DNA from: Silurus meridionalis
Taxonomy: Eukaryota; Chordata; Actinopteri; Siluriformes; Siluridae
Reading direction: 5' to 3'
DNA length: 64,000 nucleotides
NCBI RefSeq assembly: GCF_014805685.1
Contig: NC_060886.1
Span: forward strand, 29,733,362 to 29,797,361
A program made the position numbers and the translations under genes. This document shows positions 24,601 through 38,097 of the stretch, piece by piece; position 1 is the stretch's first letter; the number at the start of each line of letters is the position of its first letter. The notes below the pieces were generated by a model. It was not told the origin of the DNA. It was given only the letters and a program-made list of their open reading frames with translations, and did not search any database.

Positions 24601-27600
24601 CATTATTAATCTGCACTCGCTTGTTCTCGTTCCTGGAAGGGTTTCTTACCTGGGTAAGTTCGTCAAGCTGAACAAAAACGTTCAAACGCTTATGTCAAGA
24701 CTTTTTTCTGGGATGTCTCTCTACTACAAATCTGTCCCAGGCCTCAGCTCCTTCTTGGATATCTGAACATTTTCTAAGCGAGACGTTTCTCTCTTGTGGG
24801 TTGCAGAGGTGTGAAGTATTTGAGTAAATGCACTTTGCTACTGTACTGGTTTTTCGACTACGACGGCATTTTAGTGCCACTTTAAAATAAATATCTATAT
24901 CTAAATATCTTTATCTTCGAATAGCACGCAGATGGAAACGCCGCTGTTCTCCCGACTGCACAAATCAGGCGAATTCCTCAATGTCCGTCTGATTCTTTTC
25001 TTCTGAATAAATGAAGTTTCTTACAGAACTGCTGCAGTGCACATTTACTGATTATAGCGCCATAATTTTTACTCAATTTTTTCAAATATTTCGACTTTAT
25101 TCTCTTATTTTCAAATTTCCTCTGAAACTATGTCGAACTTTATTCTCGTAATTTTGACTCTATTATCAAAACATTTCGACTTTATTCCCAAAGCATTTTG
25201 ACTTTTTTTTTTCGACTTTATTCTCGTAATTTTCGAATTTATTTTCAGAATATTACGACTTCATTCTCATACCGCTATGACTTTATTCTCGTAATCGTAT
25301 TTAGTTTTTTTATAAACGTGGCACTAAAACATTGTCGTACTTCTACTTCGTGACTTGATCCTGTAATTTGTTATTTAAAGATTGCTTTTTGAAAAATTTA
25401 TTTCCCAAAAAGGAACTTTTGCTTTCCAGGTATCCGTATGTGTCGATGTATTAGCAATTGAATCAGGAAAAAAACGGCCTGAAATGAAATTTGAAACTTT
25501 TAGACGAATCGTGACTGAAAAGGAAAACCACAATCCTGTAGGTGACGCAATAGTGACATCCTAAACGATAAATCCATTATATTCCAAAATATTGTCCAAA
25601 ATATAAAATAGCACACAATAGAACATGACTCACAACACTTGCCTTTTTCCACCTTCAGAACCAAATGAAAATGCTGGAAACCTCATTTCAGAAGAAACGA
25701 GGCTCTCTGGGGCTCATGATCTGATGAATTAAGTGATGAGGTGAAGAATTCATTCAGTATAATGAAGACGGATCTGTGAAATCGAGGAGTCTCTCCATCT
25801 CCAGAAACACTGCGTCTCATTCTCATTACCATTAAATTCTCGAAAGAAAGGACTGGGAGATGTTGAAGCTATATTTAGTTTAGTCTTTCCAATTATCCAA
25901 ATGTGAGATCCTGATGTGTACAGCTGCTTGGTCTGAGCAGATGTTTTCTGGAATGAGAACGGATTTCTGTTGCTTTTTAGTCTCGGATTGTTCTTTCTCT
26001 GAGGTCTGGAGGTCATGATATACAAGCATATGATTGATGTGTGCTATTTTTAACATACAATTTGCTGTTATTGTAACCTCCAGTCTTCTGGGAAGATGTT
26101 CCACTGGAGTTTTGGTGTTTGCTTGTGAAGTTTTGTGCTCATTTAGCCACAAGGTTATTGGTGAAGTTGGTTACTGATGTACATAAGGAAGTCAGAGCTT
26201 TAGAGCAGCAGCCTCAAGATCTTCCACTCCACCCCATGTAAACCATATCTTCATAGAGCTGGCTTTGTGCACATGCTGGAACAGGCTTGGAACCTCCTAC
26301 TTGATGCGGAAGGATTTAATCTGTTCAGATAACCGAACCTTTTTTTCTCCACCGTTTCATGATTTGCATCTCATCTCATGTTTATTCTATCTTTTAGAAC
26401 AGAAAATGAAGCGATGTGATGTAATGTGATGTGATGTGATGAGAGATTCACTCACCACTTCAGGCAGGAGCTTGGTGGACAGATCATGAATGGCTTTGCC
26501 CAGGATACACATGGAGGACAGGATGAAAATGACCCCCAGTATCACACAGGCTCTGGTAATGGCGATAAAATTGATGTAAAAATTGCCTGAACCCCTTGAC
26601 AATTAGACACGTAGACAATTAGACCATTACTAGCTACTGGGCTACAACCTGGATAGCTGCGAAAATGAAGTTCACCCAGCATTTTCATACTCCTGGGTCT
26701 CCATTCCATTCCTGCTTGTTTTTTCCTCAAACTAGACCAACACTTAAACCATTGACATTCATTAAATTTTTCAGCATTCAGGACAGAACCTGGAAATCAT
26801 TCCTTCTCCATTCCCTGGGTCTTGACACCACTGAAGGTTGTTATGCATTGAAAGAACCAGATTTGCAGTCATTAAAAATGGCTGAAGAAATAAATGGATT
26901 GGCAGACATTATGGTAGAAAGCTACTGTACATGTTTACGCTTTATACTATTAAAAAAGTAAGTTTTAATGATAAAGGTTTTATCCCTATCTATTGCACGT
27001 TTCTCAGCTTTCCCTTCACCATGCATGTATAACGTTTTGGAACAGTGCAGCGCTGTTTTGTACTTACATGTACTCTCTGTGGGCCGAATGCACAGCAGCG
27101 GCGTTGCTGTAGCGCCAGATCACGATGACGGATGACAGAACGTCTAATGTGGCATCAAACTGAAATAGAAATGTGCAGCCATCCGTTAAGAAGAAACACC
27201 GGCTCGACATAATGACCTAGAATCTGGTTTCTGACTCAACACCGAACATCGATTTTGCCATTATGATTTCAGTGGTGTGCTGTACTGAATATTTTTTAAC
27301 TCTAACAGTAAAATGACTGGTATAATCGCTCGCTATCTAGGACAACTAGCATTATTTGATGATTCAAAGAGTCAAACACCACAATTACACAAGGCAAATT
27401 GACAAATGAATTGGTGCCAATTGGTGAACTGGTGTCAATTTGATAACCGACCTTATCAATAATACGAGGTGGTATCAAAACGTTTTAAAAAAGACTCGCT
27501 CTGTTTACAAAAAAGTACTTATCTACATTTATACAGCGCTCCCTGCATTCTGGAATGCGTCCTGGAGGTCTTCTGTTCGAAACGTCTAAAACACCTTCTG

Positions 27601-30600
27601 TAATTTGCGCCGAATCTCCGCAATGGTGTCAAAATGGCAGTGGATCTTAAAGAGAAGGCGAAGTCCACAGGCTGTAATCTGGCAAGTAGGGTGGGTGCGA
27701 AAGTGAGATCATTTGGATTGTTCTCCGACAATCATTATGTACAAGTTGCCGAATGGTTTCGACATTTTCGGGGGTTGAGCCTGTCAAAGGTCATCCTGAT
27801 CTCTCGTCGTCTTCCGGCGATGTTCTTCCGCACGTCCCACTCGAAACACCTCGAACGACTCGTTGCAGCGTCGCCGTGTGTCAAACGCATGTAACGTCAA
27901 ACGTTTCTGTGCCAGATTTGCCCAGTTTCATGCAGAATTTCAGTTTAAACTTGCTGTCCATGATGAGATCATCAGAATAGAACCAGTTAGCACCATTATT
28001 CTCGAAACATTTAGATACCACCTCGTAGGTTATTAATATAGTTTATTTAGAGCACCAGCACACCATGACAAATTCCTTGTACATGCATGACACTTAAATA
28101 AATAATTAATTCTGATCTTATTGGTGATGTTATAATTCAAATCCATTTAGCAAATCATGGCAGTATTGCAATTAATGTTCATTACAATGGAGTTAGAATG
28201 ACAATTCACCCATAACAAGCTAACAGTTCAACTAATCGTATTAAATGTATATTAATAAGATCTTACAGCAAATCCAAAGGCCGATGCGCTGTGTCGCATG
28301 AAGGAAACGGCTAGAAAAGAAAGAACAACGAGACAGTTAATAATTACCCAGGAAATAAGTAATGATGTTTACGTTTTCCGGATAGCCGGGCTTTCATTCC
28401 AAACCACGCAAATAATAAACTGGTTGAGGAATCAGGGAATCCCTATTATTGTATCCAGGTTGTATGGAGGCACATTACTGTTTTGTTGTAAGAAGCTTAT
28501 GATAGCAGTCATTCATTCATCTGGAGTTTCTTAATCATTTATTCCTCTCTAAATGTTCTGCTTGCTGTCGAACTGATGCTGAACTGTATGTTGGTGATCA
28601 GTAGATACACCAAGCTCTAATCAAAACAAGTTCAAAACAGACCCTGATTGGTAGTTTGCTGCGTGTTTGACCAGTTTTACTACTGATTTCGTAGTTGAGT
28701 AAAAAGTACGATATTTGACTTTGAAATGTAGTGAAGTTAAAGTAAAAACTCACCCCATATGGAAAACTGCAGTAACGTACAGATACCCGAAAAAGCTACT
28801 TAAGTACAGTATTGAATTACATTTACTTTCTTGCTGGCCAACGCTGTTACCAAATGCCTTTTTTCTTCTAAATGTCTTTTAAATTATGATCACCAGATGT
28901 TGCTTTATCCCCTTTTGTTTTGGAAGCTCTTTGGATGCAAGTAACAAATCTTTCCAGGTCTACACTGGTTGGAAGTTTCCAAGGTCTCAAGGAGGAAATC
29001 TGTTTAAAAGGATAAAGGTGTATATTGTATAATGGTTGGACCAGAACATATAATTTCAGTGGGTTTTATGGTTCTGATTGGTCTAATGGGCAATGGGTTG
29101 CCTTAGAATTAATGAAAAGGTCCCTCTGTGCTTTGGAGGGGACATCGCTGTAGGTGATGGTAGCCATGAATGAGTTCACTAGAGCTTCCATGCAAGGAGA
29201 AAAAAGCAGTGCGACTGTACCTTGTGTCACCATGATGACTTGATAACTGTCCATCATTGTGCCTATGGACTCGAATGTAATAAGGTTTTTTATGTAATTA
29301 GTGTTTCTGTTCTGATCTAATCTTTGGAGGCCACACATCACGTTTGGAGGTGACAATTTCTCTCCTATAGACCAAAACTCTCGAGCATTGCATTAGGAAG
29401 GCCTTGCATCATCAGGAAGCTTTACTCAACACCCTGTTCCCTGAGATGAGGACATGTTTGTGCCTAATTTATTTCAGGTTCAATCACAGGCTGGCTGATA
29501 AATGTTTCTTGGCTCACAGCAAGAAATGATAACCACCACTGCTGCATCTAGCATTTACCTCCTAGAATTCTCAGCAGGGATTATTACAGCACTGACTAAA
29601 TCCGATTAGCAAATGCAGTAATGTCTATCATCCTGGAGGTTGGGGTCACGGGATTCCTAGAGTTCTCAATGAATGCAGCTTTTTGTTGATTCATTGTTTT
29701 GGGGAAATTCATGAAATTTGTAATGTCAGGAGGTGAAATTGATTTTAATTGAACTTGTCAACTGTGTCCTATTATAGAGACAATATAGCAATCAGGCAAT
29801 AATCCAATGCTAATAATGCTAACTGACGTTTTAAAGCATAGAGGTATTAATTTGAGAGAGAGAGATGCAGGGTTGTTTTGTTTCTGTGCAAAAACTAGAT
29901 CGTCTGAAGATTTACTTTGACCCAAAAAATATATATAAATATCCAGACTTTATTTTTTATTGAAAAATCCTTCCTCAGCACAGTTTGTTTCTCCAAACAT
30001 TCAGCTCAAATATTTTGCTGTGTGATTTGGAAAACTTGCCAAAAGGTGATCACAAGTTGGAGATTTATTTACGATCCAGCTCATCCCAGAGCAGTTCAAT
30101 AGGATTCAGATGTGTTGTGACTGGGCAGGACGTTCCATGATAGATATCACTCCAGGCGACTGTTTGATCTCTCTGGGTTGTGTTACACAAGTTCTTCAGT
30201 TAAAGACAAAAATGACAAATCTCTCAACTTTCTTTGACTCGTTCACTGTCTAATTCTTGTGTTTTTGTCTTTTGTCTAAAGCATGCGTCTCAAAAACTAT
30301 GAAAAGTCTAGGTGTTTCCAAACTTTTGACAGGCACTGCAAGTATAAATTCCATCAATATATAAAGAATCTTATGAATTCCAGAGACTCAATTCAATTTT
30401 AATTCATAGGGCTTACAACAATGGACATTGTCTCAAAGCAGCTTTACACACATAAAGCAGTAATAAAGAACGTAAATGTTTAGTGCCTATAAGTCTGGTC
30501 CTTATAGTTGTACGTTGTCGCTAATGAGTGAACCAGTGGTGAGGAAAAACTCCCTGAGATGGTATGAGGAAAAAACCATAAGAGAAACCAGACTCAAGAG

Positions 30601-33161
30601 GGAACCCATCCTCATCTGGGTGGCACTGGGTGACCAAATCATCAAGACATCAAGTAAAGTCGAATTCTAAAGTGCAAAATGAGATGCATTTTAATGTCTT
30701 TCTTTTTTTTCCCCAAAACGTTTTTCTATGTATCATGGCTTATTTCAGATTAGTTCCTTGTTTGTTTCCTTTCGTCTCTTATGAGGACAAAACTCCACAT
30801 CCAGAGCACAATGAGTCATACCGTAGCATCACACCTGCCAGGCTTCCCATGCAGCCCAAGAGCAGCTCCATCCTTTATGCATTCTCCAAAACCTGGCTGA
30901 TGGTACAAGATGTGACCTTGAATCTTAAATGCCCTGGAATACAAATGAGCCTCTGACTGCTGAAACGTCTTTTATCTAAACAGGAGATGTGTGAACAAAG
31001 CTGGTGCAAACAATGATGTTTATCCATGGATTATTCAAAAAACGGTGAATAAAGAAATCCATAGTTATCATTTTTTATTTTGAAGTACGTCCTGTTCTTT
31101 AGTAAGGACAGGTTATATGTGGGTGGGTTTTTATTATAGATTTTTTTTTTAGTGTTGTTTAGACGCGACCTTCAACAACATCATCGGCAACACGTACAGC
31201 GGAGCTGATGTAACAATCCTAGAATCGCTTGACATGTTCAGAAATTCTGCACTAGAAGCTCGTGTGAACAGTTTTCAACAGCGGATACTGAAAAGTCATT
31301 TTTGAATGACTTTGGGGTTTTTTGGTAAGTAATTTGTGTGATGAAACATCTAGAGCAGCAGGAACGCACTGAAGAAAGCTTGATCAGTTTCCTGAGCTCG
31401 TAATAACAATCATTTTCTCAAAATGAGATTCAGCTCTGGTAGGGTGTTCTTCACTTCCTCATGTTTCATTTGGGTGGGTTTTATTTCCTTTAGATGTTCA
31501 TCACAAATTGGTTTTACAGCTAATAATGTGTTTGTTCTGCACTAATGCAAACTTAGGCCATTTCCTCATTAATATGTTCTTGTTCTTTCCATTTTGGCCA
31601 TTTAGGAAAAACGCTCTGTAAAGGGGATCAATTTAAAAACGATTTTGAAAACTAAAATGTATTGAACTGAGTGGAAGATCTGCTATAGAGTTTCAACCCT
31701 ATTGAACACCTTTGGGATGAACTGGAACACTACTACTGGCAGCCCAGGCCTCTTAATCTCCCCTACATCAGTATCTGACTTTATTAACACTTTTTTAACG
31801 AATCTCTTACAAATCTTCAAAAAAATCTAGTAGAACATCTTCCCAGAAGAATGGAGAGTATTATAAGGCTGACTGATCATCCAGATTTTAATCTAGGTTT
31901 CTTATCTATTTGACTTGCATCCATATGAAATGAGGAGGTTTGCCCTTCCATCTCCAGACCAAATCTTTGTTCCGTTATAATATAAAGCTGAACCACAGCC
32001 AGCAAAATTTGCATCTGCGGCATGCAGTGAGCGGAAAAAAAAAGCGAGCACTCTCCACTGTCATCTTTAATAATGCACAAGCTTCAGTGCTGGGTCGTTC
32101 TGAGCGAGTGCTCCTTCCCTGTTGGATAGAGTTATCAGATTCCTTTCCATCCCTCTGCGTCTCCCTGTGCAGCGCCGATAGTTTGTCAAGAGAATCGAGA
32201 ATGCAGATTTCCGTACTCATTTGGATGCACGTTTGCAACCTGAGAATGTACAAATGTAAAAAAAACTAATAATTAAATTACATTATAAGATGTTTGTGGA
32301 CAACTGACGATCTCACTCGCATCCTGTTGATAAAATGATCACTGTTCCACTTGGGGAAACAATTTATACTAGAGTTTGTAGTGTGGAGCTGTCCAGCTAC
32401 AAGTGGTGCTGATGTTAAGGAGTTAGTTCAGTCAGTGTATTATGAGAGGATCCTGTGCAGTTCTACATCTTGAATACATTTTAATATTTATTCATATAAA
32501 GGTGTAAAGGTCATGTCCTGGAGCCAGAAAGTTGAGGTGCTAATGGAGTCAACGCTTTCTCATCTCACCGTGCCTTCCAAGGGTAATCATTCTTTATTCC
32601 GTACAGACTGAAACAGCATTATGAGCATTAGGATTCCTGAGGAGTTTGAAAGAACAAACAATATTGCGGGGCATCATCAATATTAACAGGAAGAGCTTCC
32701 ATACTGATGAGAAAATTCATCATTTTTCAGGCTCTGCAGGTAGACCGTTTTTATACGCTTTTGAAATTGATGTTTGCAGAATGGGACTAAAAAAAACGAA
32801 CCGGATGCAACCGTCGCTTCCTGATTTGTTTTTTCCAATAGGTTTTTTTTATATTACACAGTCTGGCTGGTTTGTTTCTCCAGCACAGAAAAGAAATAAG
32901 AACCCTCTGGGGAAAAAAAGAAGCACAACAGATGCAGGAAAAAAAATCATGACCCATTTTTCTGAGACATGAGATGGAAAAGTATTTCCGGTTTCGAAAA
33001 TCGTCCCAAATTCAAGTCAATGATATAATTCAGAGTGAACAATGACTTAAAAATCAGTCAGTCAGTAATTCAATCAGGAAATGGATAATTTAATAAATAC
33101 ATTCATTTAATGGCTTTAATGACCTATTTATTTCTACAGTTCCAAGCATTGACATCGATCG

Positions 33162-33192
<31 letters not shown>

Positions 33193-33193
33193 G

Positions 33194-33226
<33 letters not shown>

Positions 33227-36200
33227 CATATCAGTATGATGGCATTCGTATAGCTGCATTTTGTTGTACAAGTTTTTAAACTCGAGTGCAACGACAAAAC
33301 TGAATTACTTAGAAACCACAATCAATGAAAGTGTTGCTCCCTGTATCTTTCCTTGTCTCCCTCTCTTTTTTTGCCTCCCCAGTCTATCCCCTGTTTCTCT
33401 CAATTTATGTAACTTTATTAACGCGATTAACACAGCACGCATTTCTGTTCACCATTTTTATTTAAAATAATAATAATTAAACATAAAAGTAAATAAATAT
33501 ATATAAATATAAAATCCTTCAACGCAACACACATTCATTGACGATGTCCTTTTTACTAAGATATAAAAAAGTCAACTCTAGCCAAAAATATTTTTTAATC
33601 GCTAAACATTTGTTTTACTGATGCGCCAAGTCTGAAATCAAGCACCAAAATCCACTGTGATTCTTCTTCTTCTTCTTTATTCAATTTATACAATTCCCTC
33701 CATCTACTGTGGTAATGGATCAGAGACTTACAGTATATCCCTAATCCCCAGACCAAAAAACCGCAATGACACACACATCCGACAATTAAAACCGTCTGTG
33801 TGGAAACACGGCAACAGTTCCACTTGGTGTCTTGATGATTTACCTCATTTAAAACACCAAAATTACTTTAAAACATTTTTAAGAATATTTTGTCTTCATG
33901 CTATATGTTAAGTATTAGTCCGTGCTGATTAGAGTATTAAAAACTTGTAAAGTGTAAATCTAAGGTATGTTTAGAACAAATAAAAATAGAACGACGCAGT
34001 CATCTGGTCTTGTTTGTATAGAAATAAGCAGGAGGTTGGCAAAAAGAGGGCAAGTTTTTAATAATACTATTCCCTTTTCTGCATGCAATAAATAAGCAGG
34101 CCCCATTAAACCACAAGCACTAGCGCTATACTGGTTTCCTGCATCACTTCCTTTTTTTGCAGGCTTCTTGCTGTCTCTGGAAGCGGCACAGCACCTAGAA
34201 AGCACTTGGTTCCTCCTGGCAGAAAATGTTGAACATGTCTTTGTGAATTAGCTTGATTTAATGACTAAGAGCTTGCGTTCGTGAATCAACTGAACGTAAT
34301 CCAGTGCGTGGTTATGCATTTCTGCTTCATTCGCCATCATCATCTGATGTTTAGGATCCAGGAAAGTAAACTGTAGCTCATAATAATCAATAGATTTACA
34401 GTGTAGATCCTTTTCTTGTACCACCATAACAACAGAAAAGTCCTGAATGGTTCCTTTAAACATTCACTTTGAAGTTTTGCAATGGATAGCTCGAGCAAAA
34501 GTTTGCGGACACGTACAATTGTGTGCCTCCTGGGAAAAACAGGTCTCCCAATACTTTTTGTCCATATACCGTAATTTTCTGACTATTAAACGCACCCAAA
34601 TATAAGCTGCACCCACTGAATTTGACAAAGATTTTTATTTTGAACATAAATACACCGCACCTGTCTATAAGCCGCACCTGTCTATAAGCCGCAGGCTTCG
34701 GTGAAGCTTTTCTCCCGATGCCGTGCAGCTCAGAACACAGGTGAAGTGTGTGTTTTCATGCCCGGTTGTTTTCAGCGTGACGAATGATTCGCATTTCCTG
34801 TAGACAGTCCGAGTGAGCGGCAGGTCAAACGTCAGAGGAACATCATCCATATTTATGATGTGGTGCGGCCCGATTCAGTGGGAGCGCATCTGATTTAATA
34901 TAAAGAGTTTCATTGGTTCACCTGAACCCGTTCAGCAATTTCATTGGTCTAATGTTATGGGGGCTCAGTTTTTTGGCTTGAAGTTTGTGAAACCGGAAAA
35001 AACCCAGGAAAAATCCATATATTAGCCGCTTCGTTGTTTAAGCCGCGGGGTTCAAAGCGTGGGAAAAAGTAGCGGCTTATAGTCCGGAAAATACGGGTAG
35101 TTTGGGGATATTATCATACGTTTCAGTAGGCCAATTTGCCCATTTGTGCTTCCTAAATGAACAGCGTTAATTAGATATAGACACTGAATCTGAAAATCGC
35201 TATATGTTCAGCGCTACACAGACTGCAGTGTTTAATGGCTAATAAGTCATGTCTATATAATGTCTATTTTTTGTATTATTTCCATCATGACATCCCTCAC
35301 TGACTCCATATTCTGCAAAAATGACAACTGAACAGCTTGAAGTTACTGACTCCCCTGAGGTCTTTCTTGGCACCTTGAAATGTCAGGCTAGCAGAGTAAA
35401 TATAGAGAGAGGAGAGCAGCATGTCACATGCAGCTGAGAGGAATTTGTTGGGTGCCTGAATCTAGCTTTCCAGCACTGGAGCAGATAACGGAAAGGTCAT
35501 GGAGATGAGTGCTGAGCATCGAATCGCAATATTTGTGTTTTAAAATCCTTCAAAAAGATTACGTAGTGTAATTGTATTGAATTCATATCGTATCTTTTTG
35601 AGATATTGTGTGTCTCATAAAGACACGCTAAAGAAACAAGAGTGGGTCAGCTGACGTTTCCATGCAAATGGTACTTTCCCAGATTGTTAGCACAAATTCA
35701 GAGGCACACCGTTGCAAGGATGAAATTTTCCATTCAATTGAACTACGAGAGTACACAATGTCAGCTCTATGAAAATATGCTTTAAATGCGTTGGAGTGGA
35801 AGATCTCCTGCTATAGAGCGCTGACCTCAATCCTATTGTACTCCTTTGGGATGAACGTGAACGCCGACTGAACCTCAGGCCTCCTCACCTTTTCACCTGC
35901 ATCAGTACTTCACATTACTAAAATCTTTGTGTCTGAAGGAGCACAAATCTCTACAAAATCTTGTGGAACATCTTGCCAGAAGAGTGGAGCTTATTATAAT
36001 ACACATAAAGCTTTATTAGGAGCCTACTTTGTGATAAATGATATCATTAGTCAATTCTCTGGCATAGGTTCAGGGACATGAGCTTCAATTAATCTTCGCT
36101 TCGGACATCAAAATGGAAAATGACACCAATATTAATTTTTAATTTGCATACACTGCATTATGAAGAGTGATCAGATGAATTGTAATTAAAGTCGCTGTTT

Positions 36201-38053
36201 GCCATGAATAAGAACTTCAAGCCCCCAAAACATTCCCACTGCATTTCAGCCCTGCCACGAACTGACCAGCTGACATCATGTCAGTGATTCTCTTGTTAAC
36301 ACGGGTTAAAGTGTTGACGAGGACAAGGCTGGAGATCGCGCTGTCATGTGGATTGAATGAACAGACTGGAAGCTTTAAAAGGAGGTTGGTGCTTGAAATC
36401 ATGGTTCTTCCTCTGTTAATCAGGTTACATGCAAGGAAACATGTGTAGTCATCATTGCTTTGCACAAAAAGGGATTCACCGGCAAGGATATCGCTGCCAG
36501 TAAGATTGCAGCTAAATCAATTATTTATCACATCATCAAGAACTTCAAGGAGAGAGGTTCAATCGTGGTGAAGAAGGGTTCACGGTGCTCAAGAAATTCC
36601 AGCATGAGCCAGGTGTGATCAGCCTCCACATTCATCCTAATAGGGTTAGAGTCAGAGCTCTAGAGCAGGAGATCTTCCAATCTAACCCATGTAAAGCATA
36701 TTTTCCTGGAGCTTGCTTTGTGCACAGAGGCTTTGTCATGCTGGAACAGCTTTGGGTCTACTAGTTTTACATAAGTTCTACTGCATGCTGAGACATCGCA
36801 TATAATTGTGCGCTTCAAACATTGTGGTAACGATGTAGGAAGAACCACCATCTGGAAAAGCCAAGGATGATTTAGATGATTGATCTATGGTTTTGGTAGA
36901 TTGTTATACCACACTTGTAAGACAAATATCATGTTGGATGCAGTAGCAAATAAAGATCTACTGTTCCTCGTTGCGTGTAGTGAGAGTAAATGTTCTCCTA
37001 GTTCGTTTGGTTAATTACAGCAGGTGCTTGTTGTGTTTCCATCCCTCAGTGTTGTGATACAAAATCTTCTTGGCACATTTACTCCTTGCATGCAACAGTT
37101 CTGATGAAAATTAGAAAATGCAGATTATTTCTATCTCCTCAACAAGATTTGTATATATCAGATTTTTTTAATGACCATTAAAACATATTAAAACATCAGC
37201 CCAATAGTTGTATCTGCTCGGTGAAGATTTAAGCCCTATATATGTCCTAGGGGAGCTCATTTATAAGGTTTCTCTTTTGGAGAATAGAGGAATCCTTTCA
37301 GGGTTGTGGTATATATATACTCCAGGAACATTAGCGGTCATTAGAAATCTGCAGACAGCAAAGACTCTTTAAATCTGTCTCCCCGTATCCCTGAATGATA
37401 AACTCCAGCGTTAATCCTTTTCATAAAACTTGATGATACTGAGATTTTTAAAAAATGCAAGGAAATTAAAAGGGAGGTTCATAGAGATCGTGTTCTACCG
37501 CTTGTATGGGAGCCTTATATTATAGAGGTGCTAGCATTTTCGCTATTTTGTATTTAGCCCTATTTTAAATGAATTACTGTTGTGTAAATATGAGAAGAGC
37601 GGATGCAAGTGCGGATCTATTCAATGCGAGTGGAAAGACATTGGATCAGCGCTCGAATTGAGTCTTATGGGGGTCGGTTGTTGTGTAATTCATATCTTTT
37701 TTACTAAAATAATCTTGGGGACTTGCCTAAGTCTATTGTCATGGGATGTCCCTAATGCCTTAAGGGGGGTCCCTGATTTCCCCCAGCCCCCCTCAGTTAC
37801 AACAAATAAGAGACAAGGAATGCAGTGAGTGTAACTGTGAGCATCTACAATATATGGACAAACGTTTGAGGAACCAGTAACCAAAAGTGGTCCAAAGAAG
37901 AAAAAGTGGTGAACCGGTGACAAGGTCATGGCCAAGGCTCATATATGCACCTAAGGACCATCCGATCCAACAGATGAGCTCCTGTAGCTCAAATTGGCAG
38001 CAAAAGGGGGACCAACAGAATATCAGGCAAGTGGTCATAATGTAATGCCTGAT

Positions 38054-38097
<44 letters not shown>

